From contig JAQWNG010000025.1 in NCBI GenBank assembly GCA_029246385.1, positions 62,001 to 126,000 of the forward strand: a DNA stretch of 64,000 bases, in the 5' to 3' direction. Under the pieces are notes generated by a model. The model worked only from the letters and a program-made list of their open reading frames with translations. It was not told the DNA's origin and ran no database searches. Source of the DNA: Halioglobus sp. GTDB taxonomy: Bacteria > Pseudomonadota > Gammaproteobacteria > Pseudomonadales > Halieaceae. Made by a program: the position numbers and the translations under genes. This document shows, one piece after another, positions 55,702-64,000 of this stretch. Positions within the stretch are counted from its first letter, which is position 1; every line of letters begins with the position of its first letter.

Positions 55702-56492
55702 CTCGCTTGACTCTGGCGGTATACAGGAACCTCCTTTATGCGCTGATTACTAGAGAAATTCAGCTTCGCTATCGTGGCTCTGGCCTGGGCTTACTGTGGG
55801 CGGTGATTAATCCTGTGTTGTTGATGCTGGTGTATTACTTTATTTTTAGCTTGGTCTTCCAGGTCAAATTGCCGCAACTCTATGACGGTAGGGACGTCCC
55901 TTTTGCCGGTTTCATATTTTCGGGGCTGATTGTGTATTTTCTCTTTGCAGACATTCTTACTCGAGGCCCCACACTAATCCACGATAATATAAACTACGTC
56001 AAGAAAGTCGTCTTTCCTTTAGAGATCATTCCTGTCGTCTTAGTAGCAGCTTCCGTTTTTAATTTTTTGATATCCTGCGTGATATTGACTGTTTTTCTGG
56101 CGGCGTTCGGCGGTGGGATCACGCCGTCAATTTTACTGGCGCCTTTGGTGATCTTGCCTTTTTTGCTGTTTTTATGCGGGGTGGCTTGGTTTGTTAGTGC
56201 GATATCCGCCTATGTAAAAGATGTAGCGTATGTCGCCGGTTTTATCGCGACAGCGATGATGTTTTTAAGTCCTGTTTTTTACGCATTAGAGGCGGTTCCC
56301 GACAACTTTCAGCAGGTTATGATGCTCAATCCACTGACCTACTATATTGAAGGGTTCCGTAGCTGTGTGATAGGTGGAGTGGTGCCGGATACGAAATTCT
56401 TTGTGGTTGCATACACAGCCGGTATTGTGGTGTGTGTGCTGGGTTACGGTTTTTTCCAGAAAGTACGCCGTGGATTTGCAGATGTGCTTTAG
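55698..56492 (+). CDS. Wzm-like permease of the polysaccharide ABC exporter
   Basis: 264-aa ABC-2 permease with six spans. TREIQLRYRGSGLGLLWAVINPVLLML (in part) is the N-terminal gate helix, and SPVFYALEAVPDNFQQVMMLNPLTYYIEGFR (in part) is typical of Wzm/TagG proteins. GTG start inside the ATPase stop. Would move lipid-linked glycan across the inner membrane. Confidence 0.94.
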   Translation: MTRLTLAVYRNLLYALITREIQLRYRGSGLGLLWAVINPVLLMLVYYFIFSLVFQVKLPQLYDGRDVPFAGFIFSGLIVYFLFADILTRGPTLIHDNINYVKKVVFPLEIIPVVLVAASVFNFLISCVILTVFLAAFGGGITPSILLAPLVILPFLLFLCGVAWFVSAISAYVKDVAYVAGFIATAMMFLSPVFYALEAVPDNFQQVMMLNPLTYYIEGFRSCVIGGVVPDTKFFVVAYTAGIVVCVLGYGFFQKVRRGFADVL

Positions 56493-56570
56493 ACTGCCGG
56501 TAGCAGTGGTATCATAGTATTCAGTCTAGCGAGCCAGCCAACGGCCCTATTGAAACGGGATTAGTAACAC

Positions 56571-57800
56571 ATGTCCGCAAGTGTCCATGTTTACACCAGC
56601 ATAACCTCTAATTACCTGCCTAAGGCGAGAGTGCTGGCGTACTCAATAAAAAAAATCGATGCCTCTGTGCAGTTCCATCTGGTTTTGTCTGACAGTCTGC
56701 CGATTGGATTTGATCTCACGTCGGAGCCTTTTGACAACATTATTTACGCGGAAGAACTAGTCACTAAGGACTTTCCACAGTGGGCGTTTGGGCATGAAGT
56801 GGTGGAAATGTGCACGGCGGTTAAGGGTGTGGCGCTTGAGTATATATTTACGCATTTTGGTGCAGAGCAAATCTTTTTCTTTGATCCTGACATGGTGGTG
56901 TTCGGTCGCTTAGACGAGCTGCAATTAAGGCTCTCCACATCCAGCGTTGTCTTGACTCCCCACCTGACTGACCCAGAAACCAGTGACATGGGTATACTTG
57001 ATAATGAAATGTCGAGCTTACGACATGGTGCTTTCAACCTTGGTTTCATCGGTGTGAGGAACGTGCCAGAAGGCCGCCGTTTTTCTCGTTGGTGGTCGGA
57101 GCGCTTGCTAAAATACTGCCACGACGATCTTCCAATGGGTCTGTTTACTGACCAGAAGTGGGTCAATTTGGCGCCCTGCTTTTTTGATGAGGTCACCGTT
57201 TTGCGGTCGCCCGCTTTTAATGTGGCGACTTGGAATATTACTAACAGGCAGGCAACCGGTTCGCTGGAGCAGGGTATCCTCATCAACGGAGAGCCACTGG
57301 GCTTCTACCACTTTTCGGGCTTTGATAGTGGGGACCAGAATACCATGCTGGAACGCTATGGAGGCCATAGCCCGCTGCTATTCACCCTGCGTGATTGGTA
57401 TCTTGAAGAGTGCGAGCGGCATGGTCAGTCAGTGCTGGGCGGGGTGAGTTCAAAGTACCATCATTTTAGTAATGGCAAAGTCATTGGCAAGGGCTATCGT
57501 CTCCTTTACCGACAGCGCATCGACTTGCAGAAGGTTTTCCCCAACCCATTTCAGGCCCACAGTACCGATTGCTATGCGTCCTGGTACGATGCGCATCCTG
57601 TCGAGCATCTGCCGACAGGTGCTCTGCGGATCACGCCAGGGGTGCCTGTCCCTGTAATCCTGGCAGATTTGGCGAGATACTTTCACTCATTAGTTGTCAT
57701 CGGGCGCGGCGGCAGCCGCCTGAAGCGTCTGCTGTTAAAAGTATTTGTGCGTTTGCTATGGCTTTTTGCAAGGGCGTCTGGTTATCGTGAGAAATTGTGA
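56571..57800 (+). CDS. GT-A-type glycosyltransferase (copy A)
   Basis: 409 aa, no signal peptide. HVYTSITSNYLPKARVLAYS at the start, MCTAVKG, the metal-binding DxD in FFFDPDMVVF (near residue 106), FNLGFIGVRN and GFYHFSGFDSGDQ are shared with the gene at 60119-61312, showing common origin. The fold is GT8-like; the sugar is unknown. The C-terminal ~40 residues are basic and amphipathic, perhaps membrane-associated. Confidence 0.8.
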   Translation: MSASVHVYTSITSNYLPKARVLAYSIKKIDASVQFHLVLSDSLPIGFDLTSEPFDNIIYAEELVTKDFPQWAFGHEVVEMCTAVKGVALEYIFTHFGAEQIFFFDPDMVVFGRLDELQLRLSTSSVVLTPHLTDPETSDMGILDNEMSSLRHGAFNLGFIGVRNVPEGRRFSRWWSERLLKYCHDDLPMGLFTDQKWVNLAPCFFDEVTVLRSPAFNVATWNITNRQATGSLEQGILINGEPLGFYHFSGFDSGDQNTMLERYGGHSPLLFTLRDWYLEECERHGQSVLGGVSSKYHHFSNGKVIGKGYRLLYRQRIDLQKVFPNPFQAHSTDCYASWYDAHPVEHLPTGALRITPGVPVPVILADLARYFHSLVVIGRGGSRLKRLLLKVFVRLLWLFARASGYREKL

Positions 57801-57848
57801 GTCGAGAATTACTAGCTTGGAATTCTGGAGCCAGGTCTGGGGGCCATA

Positions 57849-60071
57849 ATGACAACCCAACCTCTGGATGACTCTTGGTGCATAGTCGTTGTCGTTAACC
57901 CAGACAATGCCGGTGGCCTGCACCGAACGCTCGCCAGCGTGCAAGCGAATTCGCTGGGTACTGTAATATCTGTTTTGGCGACCGATACCCGTGATGTGCG
58001 GGAAGCGCTTTCCGGTTGTATGTTTCCGGTGGAGTATACGCCCCCGGCCACAAAAAATTCACAGGCCCAGTGGCTCACGATTTGCGCCCACAGACCCTTT
58101 GCAACTAAAAGAAATCTATTCGTTCTGGCAGGTGCTGTCGTTCCTCCGCATTGGGATGCAAGACTAGTTGCGGCCGCACAGTATGCCGGCGATGTCGCGG
58201 GTGTGGCTCCCTTGTGTGCTCGCCATCCGCTGCTTTCTGTGTTTTCTGATGCCTCCCATAAAACTGGGTTGGACGTAGATGATATAGATCAGTGGCTTAA
58301 TGATTACGCGGCAGGGGTTGAGTTCACTGTTCCCGTTATGTTGGCGAGTTGTATGCTGTTGCAAGGTGATTTTTGGCGCGATGAGTGCAGCCGCGTAAGC
58401 ACTGATCGTGAACTCTTGGCCGCATTGCGAAACATGGGCAAGGATCTTATCGCGACAGACAGGGTCTATGTCGATGACGTCAATGTCCGCTACGATAATG
58501 ATATTTCTTTTCTTCCTCGGGCTTATCAAACGGCCTATATGACGCGGCATCCTTTACAAAATATGCGACACGCGTTGACGGAGTTGTCGAATCGCACAGA
58601 GAAGCCGTTGGCGCGTATACAATGTTTGCCGGTGCAGCTTCATATTGGGCATAGCTGGGGTGGTGGTCTGGGGCGCTGGATGGAGGACTTTATTGCGGCA
58701 GACGTTCATCATAATCACCTAGTCTTGCGGTCCGTTGGTGACCTTAGCGCATGTGGCCAGACGATTAGCTTGTATCGCTCAATGGATATGGGTTTCCCTG
58801 TGCGTACTTGGACCCTCTCTGAACCTGTGACATCCATCAGCATGGGGAATTACGAGTACCGCCGCATTATTGAGACGCTTGTCGCTGAATATAGTGTTGA
58901 GTCGCTGATGATTTCGTCACTTATCGGTCACTCTCTGGACCTATTGCGCACTCCCTTGCCCACTACGATGGTGCTACACGATTTTTTCCCATTTTGTCCT
59001 GCTCTTTATGCTACCTTTGGCTCGCCCTGTCACTCCTGCACCGGCGGTGAATTGCGAGCCTGCTCTCGCGATAACCCCTTGAATTCTGTTTTTAGCGTCG
59101 AGGGTGATGATTTCTGGTTGGCAGCCAGGTCGTCCTTTGTCGACGTGTTGATGCGCGAAGCGGTCACCCTCGTGGCACCCAGTCATTCTGTTATGGAACG
59201 TTATCGCCGCTTGGAGCCGCGCCTTCAGGAAAAACAGATCAATCTTGTGCCGCATGGCTTGAGCGAGGCATTCGCCAAATCGTTGGCGCCGTGTCTATCC
59301 GTCGAAGAGGCTTCAGGACGCCTCAGGGTGGTCGTCCTTGGCCGACTCGCGGCAGAAAAGGGAGAGGATATTTTCGCTGAGATCTTGACCGATTTGGCCA
59401 GCTTTGCGGACGTATTGCTACTCGGTGCAGGTAAGAATGGAGCCCAATTCGATGTTATACCCAGCGTCACCGTTATTGCGTCTTACCATAAAGACGAACT
59501 CGGCCAATTACTGCGCACGCACTGTCCCGATATCGGTCTTCTACTATCAACAGTTCCAGAAACTTTCAGCTATACGCTCAGTGAGCTGTGGGCAGCAGGT
59601 ATACCCGTATTGGCGACTCGGCTTGGTGCGTTTGCAGATCGGGTTGATGACGGAGAAAACGGCTGGCTGGTTGAGCCGGACCCTGCTGCAGTTCTCGCGC
59701 AATTGCACATATTGAATAGTCGACGAGATCTCCTGCTGCACGTTAAGGACCGATTGCTTCACCGTACTGTGCGAACCGCACATGTTATGGTCGAAGCCTA
59801 TGCAGCGTTGGAGCCTCAGTCTGAGTCGATTCCTCTGGTTCGTTACAAACTAGCCAGACGGTCCTACAGGAATCCTTATGTCCAAGGTGCCGCAGAAGAG
59901 CGAGGGCAGGCATTACACATTAATCATGAGTTGCCATATAGACGAGTTTTGGCAGACTTTCTTGATTACACCGTCCGCAAAGTCGCTCAGAGTCCTGGTT
60001 TACCGGGGTGGTTGCGTGCCGTCATTATCAGGCCGCTGCGCTATTTTGCTGCAAGATGCGCCTGCAAATAG
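57849..60071 (+). CDS. Two-domain glycosyltransferase (N-terminal GT2-like, C-terminal GT4) (copy B)
   Basis: 740 aa. Residues ~1-250 resemble a GT2-like domain (TLASVQANSLG, LFVLAGAVVPPHW) but lack a clear DxD, so this half may be inactive. Residues ~260-680 are a GT-B (GT4) enzyme: HIGHSWGGGLGRWMEDF, LHDFFPFCPALY, VVVLGRLAAEKGEDIF, YTLSELWAAGIPVLATRLGAF with the ExxxxxG-type donor site. Its GT4 half is related to the gene at 61317-62684. A C-terminal basic tail with WLRAVIIRPLRYFAARC may contact the membrane. Confidence 0.78.
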   Translation: MTTQPLDDSWCIVVVVNPDNAGGLHRTLASVQANSLGTVISVLATDTRDVREALSGCMFPVEYTPPATKNSQAQWLTICAHRPFATKRNLFVLAGAVVPPHWDARLVAAAQYAGDVAGVAPLCARHPLLSVFSDASHKTGLDVDDIDQWLNDYAAGVEFTVPVMLASCMLLQGDFWRDECSRVSTDRELLAALRNMGKDLIATDRVYVDDVNVRYDNDISFLPRAYQTAYMTRHPLQNMRHALTELSNRTEKPLARIQCLPVQLHIGHSWGGGLGRWMEDFIAADVHHNHLVLRSVGDLSACGQTISLYRSMDMGFPVRTWTLSEPVTSISMGNYEYRRIIETLVAEYSVESLMISSLIGHSLDLLRTPLPTTMVLHDFFPFCPALYATFGSPCHSCTGGELRACSRDNPLNSVFSVEGDDFWLAARSSFVDVLMREAVTLVAPSHSVMERYRRLEPRLQEKQINLVPHGLSEAFAKSLAPCLSVEEASGRLRVVVLGRLAAEKGEDIFAEILTDLASFADVLLLGAGKNGAQFDVIPSVTVIASYHKDELGQLLRTHCPDIGLLLSTVPETFSYTLSELWAAGIPVLATRLGAFADRVDDGENGWLVEPDPAAVLAQLHILNSRRDLLLHVKDRLLHRTVRTAHVMVEAYAALEPQSESIPLVRYKLARRSYRNPYVQGAAEERGQALHINHELPYRRVLADFLDYTVRKVAQSPGLPGWLRAVIIRPLRYFAARCACK

Positions 60072-60118
60072 TCTTCCGGTTCAGTTAAACTGTGGTTTAC
60101 ACAGTTCTCGGGCAGACA

Positions 60119-61312
60119 ATGCACATTTTTACCAGCATAACCAGTAACTATATTCCCAAGGCCAGAGTGCTGGCGCACTCGGTTAAGGAATATGTGCCGA
60201 ACGCAGTGTTTCACCTGCTGCTGTGTGACACTCCGCCGCTTGGTTTTGATATGGAACAAGAGGAGTTTGATCACCTCATGTTGCTGGATGAACTGCATAT
60301 CGATAATGAGAAGTCGTGGATTTTTCAGCACAATGTTGTCGAATTGTGCACGGCGGTCAAGGGGCGGGGTTTTCAGGAGATATTTCAGCGTTACGGGCCG
60401 GATAAGGTTATATTCTTCGATCCTGATATGGTGCTTTTTTCAGGGCTTGAAGCAATTGAAAGGCAATTAGATCAACACAGTGTATTATTGACGCCACATC
60501 AAACCGATCCTGCCAGAACGCGATCTGCAATTTTGGATAACGAGGTGAGCAGTCTGAAATATGGGGTGTTCAATCTAGGCTTTTTGGCGGTCAGGAATTC
60601 CTCTGAGGGAATGCGCTTTGTAAACTGGTGGAGCGACCGGCTGCACGATTTCTGTTTTGATGACAGGGCTCGGGGCTTTTTCACCGATCAGAAGTGGGGC
60701 GATTTGGCTCCGGCATTTTTTCCCGACTTAGGGATATTACGTGACCCACAATTCAATGTTTCGACATGGAATATCGATAGTCGGCTTATCACCGGTGATC
60801 CCACCGAAGGCGTTTACGTTAATAATATTCCGCTTTGCTTTTACCATTTTTCCGGCATCGATAGCGGAGCACAGAAACTGATGTTGGAGGTTTATGGGAA
60901 TAATAACCCGGTACTGTATCAGTTAAGGGATTGGTATCTGCGTCGATGCGGCGAGATGGGGCAGGGCCTCTTAGGCAACCTGCCGTGCCGTTACGCGTTC
61001 TATGACAATGGTGACGAGGTGAGACCAGCCGAGCGCCTGCTTTATCGCTATCGCAAAGAGCTGTCAGATCGCTTTCCCGATCCTTATGCCTGTCCGCCAG
61101 CAGGTATCGGTTACCAAGCCTGGTTTCAAAGTAATGGGGGATTAGTGGAAGGCGGCCGTCCCGACGATGATGTGGTGAGCGTATTACGTCAAGAGCTTGA
61201 TGCGATCCACCATTCTATAAGTTGGAGAATCTTCCGCAGTGCATCAACGGCATACAGGCGTCTTGGCATGAAGGTTGGCCTGCAGCGTCTGTTGCCTTGG
61301 CTAAGTCGATGA
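60119..61312 (+). CDS. GT-A-type glycosyltransferase (copy A')
   Basis: 397 aa from the ATG at 60119 (MHIFTSITSNYIPKARV); an upstream start at 60092 adds nine residues absent from copy A. The same blocks as copy A are present (LCTAVKG, FFDPDMVLF, FNLGFLAVRN, CFYHFSGIDSGAQ). The C-terminal part (ELDAIHHSISWRIFRSAST) differs from copy A. Confidence 0.8.
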   Translation: MHIFTSITSNYIPKARVLAHSVKEYVPNAVFHLLLCDTPPLGFDMEQEEFDHLMLLDELHIDNEKSWIFQHNVVELCTAVKGRGFQEIFQRYGPDKVIFFDPDMVLFSGLEAIERQLDQHSVLLTPHQTDPARTRSAILDNEVSSLKYGVFNLGFLAVRNSSEGMRFVNWWSDRLHDFCFDDRARGFFTDQKWGDLAPAFFPDLGILRDPQFNVSTWNIDSRLITGDPTEGVYVNNIPLCFYHFSGIDSGAQKLMLEVYGNNNPVLYQLRDWYLRRCGEMGQGLLGNLPCRYAFYDNGDEVRPAERLLYRYRKELSDRFPDPYACPPAGIGYQAWFQSNGGLVEGGRPDDDVVSVLRQELDAIHHSISWRIFRSASTAYRRLGMKVGLQRLLPWLSR

Positions 61313-61316
61313 CGAT

Positions 61317-62684
61317 ATGAGCACTGAAACAACGAAATCTGTTCCGATTATTCTGTTTGTAAGTCATGATATTGGCGGGGGTGTCCCGCGCCATATCGCG
61401 CAACTCGAGGAGCTTCTACTCGGCAAGGCAGAGGTTGCTCGGTTGCTGAGCCAGCCGGGCAACTGTGTGAAGTTGAGTCTGGCATCGGATACTTGGTATT
61501 TTGACCAGTGCACTCAATTCGAGGCTTTGCTCGAGCTGCTTCTTACACTGCAGGTCAGCTACGTCCATATTCATCATCTGTCTGGCTTCCTTGCGGATTT
61601 CTGGCAACTGCCGAGCAGGCTGAATCTGACATATAGCCTTACTCTACACGACTATAGCCTGGTCAACGGGTCCACCACCCTCGGCGACAAGGAGGGTTAT
61701 TTTCTGCAGGACATTGACCGACAAAATAGCCCCTCTCTCGCTAAGTTGCCGTTCTGGTGCCGTCATTTGGCCCAGTGGCAACGGATGGCCTCAGAGCTCA
61801 TTCAATCTGCTGCGCACGTGTTTTGTCCCTGTAAGTTTACGCTGGAAGTTTTCCGGTCGCACTTTCCGGATGCCAATTACTGCTATTGCTACCATCTTGA
61901 TTGGGAGCTCGATGCCCCTTACCCTGCTGTGGCGCCAGCAATGTCCGGCGGGGGCAAGTTGCGGGTTGCAGTCTTGGGTATGCTGAGTCGTGAGAAAGGC
62001 GCCGATCGACTGGACGAGTGCGCAATTGCTGTCCGGGAAAATGGCGATCCAATCGAGTTCGTGCTCTTTGGCCAAGCCTATCGCCGCCTAGATGACAGTA
62101 TAGTGACCCTAGGCCGCTATAAAGAAGATGAACTTGCCCAACTTTTAGTTGCGCAGTCAATCGATCTCGTCTGGTTTCCTGCGCTATGTGCTGAAGTTTA
62201 CAGTTATACGCTTTCGCATAGCTTGAGGCTCGGCCTGCCTGCGCTCGCGCCCGATATTGGTGCGTTCTCCGAGCGCCTCAGGGGGCGGCCGCTCAGCTTC
62301 ATTTTTAATTACCGCGCGTCCGTCAGTGAAATTCTTGAGCAGTTAAAGACTGTTCGCCAGCAATTACTGCGGGGCGGTCAGCCTCAAGTCTGGGAAGGGC
62401 AAAATATGCCCAAAACGCAGGAATTCCTCTACATGCGAGATTATCTGGCTATGCTCCCGGAACCGGCAGGTCCCGGTAACTGTGAGCTTGACAGTTTTGA
62501 CCAATATTCAAAGCGGCCGGCCGCGGTGGTCCGTGCTGCATTTAGAACACGATTACTGCGATCACTGCTTTCACTGAGCGACGCTTGGATATTTGTCTAT
62601 CTGCAAAGAGTGATTCCCTATGCGTTGCAAAAGCGATTCAAGCGCATGCTAAGTGACAAGCCATTGCATGAGTTGGACTTATAG
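61317..62684 (+). CDS. GT4-family glycosyltransferase (copy B')
   Basis: 455 aa. HDIGGGVPRHIAQLEELL, LHDYSLVNGSTTLGD, VAVLGMLSREKGADRL, YKEDELAQLL and YTLSHSLRLGLPALAPDIGAF line up with the GT4 half of the protein at 57849-60071; the GT2-like half is missing. It starts 4 bp after copy A', so the pair is tightly coupled. Confidence 0.8.
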   Translation: MSTETTKSVPIILFVSHDIGGGVPRHIAQLEELLLGKAEVARLLSQPGNCVKLSLASDTWYFDQCTQFEALLELLLTLQVSYVHIHHLSGFLADFWQLPSRLNLTYSLTLHDYSLVNGSTTLGDKEGYFLQDIDRQNSPSLAKLPFWCRHLAQWQRMASELIQSAAHVFCPCKFTLEVFRSHFPDANYCYCYHLDWELDAPYPAVAPAMSGGGKLRVAVLGMLSREKGADRLDECAIAVRENGDPIEFVLFGQAYRRLDDSIVTLGRYKEDELAQLLVAQSIDLVWFPALCAEVYSYTLSHSLRLGLPALAPDIGAFSERLRGRPLSFIFNYRASVSEILEQLKTVRQQLLRGGQPQVWEGQNMPKTQEFLYMRDYLAMLPEPAGPGNCELDSFDQYSKRPAAVVRAAFRTRLLRSLLSLSDAWIFVYLQRVIPYALQKRFKRMLSDKPLHELDL

Positions 62685-62797
62685 CGGCCTCAGTTCCTGA
62701 AAGTAAGCAGGGTTCATCGGCCTCCTATTGATGGTAAACTCAGCGTTGTTAGCACGCGGTTTGACAGGGTTGAGGGGTCTCCAAGGTTAATGTTTAT

Positions 62798-64000
62798 ATG
62801 AAACTGGGTGAACTTTTAGTCGAAAGTGGCAAAATTACCTCTCGTGATGTTGAGCGGGCGCTGATTGCTCAGACAGAAATGGGCGGCATGTTCGGCCAAG
62901 TTTTGGCCAAACTAGGTCTCGTTTCAGAGGTCGACGTCGCTCATGCGTTGTCCGAATTATTGGCGGTTCCCTTGTTAGCACTGGTCGATTATCCGAATGA
63001 GCCGGTTACGGTCCCCGGTTTATCCTTCGATTTTATAATGAGCAATTCTGTTGTGCCGTTATCACTAGAGAATAACGCTGCGAGCTTCGCTGCGATAATG
63101 CCGCAGGACCCGTTTTTGCGTAAGGCGCTGGAGTTGGCGCTAGACTGCCCCGTCACATTGTGCCTCGGGCTGGAATCCGATATTCTCACGGCGTTGCAAA
63201 AGCACACGCAGCAGAGCGATCCAGAAATGGTAGAGGAGGAATCCTCAGGCGCCTATAGGGATGATCAGGAGTTTATCGAACACCTCAAGGACCTGGCGAG
63301 TGAGGCCCCCATCATTCAACTAGTGAACCAGATTATTCATCGCGCTTTAGATATGGGCGCTTCGGATATCCATATCGAGCCCTTTGACGATGGTCTGCAT
63401 CTGCGTTATCGCGTCGACGGGGTGATCCAAGATTATGCTGAGGCGCCTCAAGCGAGCCATGCGCCGGCAATCGCGTCCCGGATAAAACTGCTCGCCAATC
63501 TGAATATAGCGGAGCAGCGCTTACCGCAGGATGGACGGATTATGACTCGGGTCAAGGGTCATGAGCTTGATTTAAGAGTGTCTACTATTCCTACCGTTTA
63601 CGGTGAAAGTATTGTCATGCGGGTGCTTGACCGTGAGAGCATTCGCCTTAGTCTTGCCGATATGGGTTTCAGTGAAGACACGTTGGAGCGTTACCAGGAC
63701 TTGCTGTCGCGCCCGCATGGGGTTCTGCTGTTAACCGGACCTACGGGATCGGGGAAGACAACGACCCTGTACGCCTCACTTTCGTCCATTGATTCTGACG
63801 CGCTCAAAATAATCACCGTTGAAGATCCGGTGGAATATCAGTTACGTGGGATAAATCAAATACAGGTGAAACCCCAGATTGGTCTAGATTTTGCTCTCGC
63901 ACTGAGGTCAATACTTCGTCAAGATCCCGACATTATCATGATTGGCGAAATGCGAGACGCTGAGACTGCAAAGATTGGCGTCCAATCTGCTCTGACTGGG
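62798..64000 (+). CDS. gspE: GspE, T2SS assembly ATPase (partial, C-terminus beyond right edge)
   Basis: 401 codons to the window edge. MKLGELLVESGKITSRDVERAL is the N1 domain (given in part), DMGASDIHIEP and LRYRVDGVIQDY the N2 region, GPTGSGKTTT Walker A (residues ~314-323), TVEDPVEYQL the Asp box, and DPDIIMIGEMRD Walker B. In Xps-type loci gspE normally opens the gsp operon; here it is 13.8 kb downstream of gspD, after the glycan cassette. gspF and gspG are expected just beyond the edge. Confidence 0.95.
   Translation, partial: MKLGELLVESGKITSRDVERALIAQTEMGGMFGQVLAKLGLVSEVDVAHALSELLAVPLLALVDYPNEPVTVPGLSFDFIMSNSVVPLSLENNAASFAAIMPQDPFLRKALELALDCPVTLCLGLESDILTALQKHTQQSDPEMVEEESSGAYRDDQEFIEHLKDLASEAPIIQLVNQIIHRALDMGASDIHIEPFDDGLHLRYRVDGVIQDYAEAPQASHAPAIASRIKLLANLNIAEQRLPQDGRIMTRVKGHELDLRVSTIPTVYGESIVMRVLDRESIRLSLADMGFSEDTLERYQDLLSRPHGVLLLTGPTGSGKTTTLYASLSSIDSDALKIITVEDPVEYQLRGINQIQVKPQIGLDFALALRSILRQDPDIIMIGEMRDAETAKIGVQSALTG

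Overview
The window comes from a gammaproteobacterium, most likely a marine member of the Cellvibrionales (Halieaceae-like). From about 1 to 26.5 kb the gene order ubiB-ubiJ-ubiE-DUF971-hslU-hslV-SPOR-argS-priA-rpmE-malic enzyme-PBP1A-pilMNOPQ-aroK-aroB matches the chromosomal backbone known from Pseudomonas and relatives. A fused BioH-BioC protein, of the kind described in Saccharophagus-type bacteria, points the same way. The lineage is inferred from gene order and protein character, not from a database search.

Layout. (1) 1-3.4 kb: ubiquinone genes ubiB (cut by the left edge), ubiJ and ubiE, plus a DUF971 gene. (2) 3.4-7.7 kb: an accessory insert in otherwise conserved synteny, holding an M23 peptidase and, on the other strand, an MBOAT O-acyltransferase with an SGNH-like partner. 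(3) 7.7-14.3 kb: hslUV with a near-consensus sigma-32 promoter, a SPOR protein, argS and priA. (4) 14.4-26.5 kb: rpmE, malic enzyme, PBP1A, the type IV pilus assembly operon pilMNOPQ, aroK, aroB and hemE. (5) 26.5-33.3 kb: cysE, a TrmB-like methyltransferase, a hexapeptide acyltransferase, and a tightly packed comF-modABC-srkA operon. (6) 33.3-37.9 kb: the biotin operon bioB-bioF-bioHC-bioD behind a clear BirA-type operator that overlaps a promoter. (7) 38-42.4 kb: a DmdC-type acyl-CoA dehydrogenase preceded by a perfect 16-bp palindrome, a small DUF3094 membrane protein, and a GH31 lipoprotein related to sulfoquinovosidases but with the sulfonate-binding arginine replaced. (8) 42.5-64 kb: a type II secretion (T2SS) locus in Xps-like order, gspI-J-K-L-M-C(N)-D. 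It is followed by a lipoprotein, a large exported protein, a lipoprotein with thrombospondin type-3-like calcium repeats, a parvulin, a Wzm/Wzt glycan exporter and four glycosyltransferases. gspE then resumes and is cut by the right edge.

The most unusual region is the last one. The secretion machinery is split by a cassette that could make and export a glycan and that also encodes candidate secreted or surface proteins and a folding catalyst. The four glycosyltransferases look like a tandem duplication of a two-gene unit (A-B-A'-B'). A working model is a dedicated system that secretes and possibly glycosylates surface proteins. This is an inference from co-location; no cargo or glycan link is proven by the sequence.

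No tRNA, rRNA, CRISPR array or insertion sequence was recognised.
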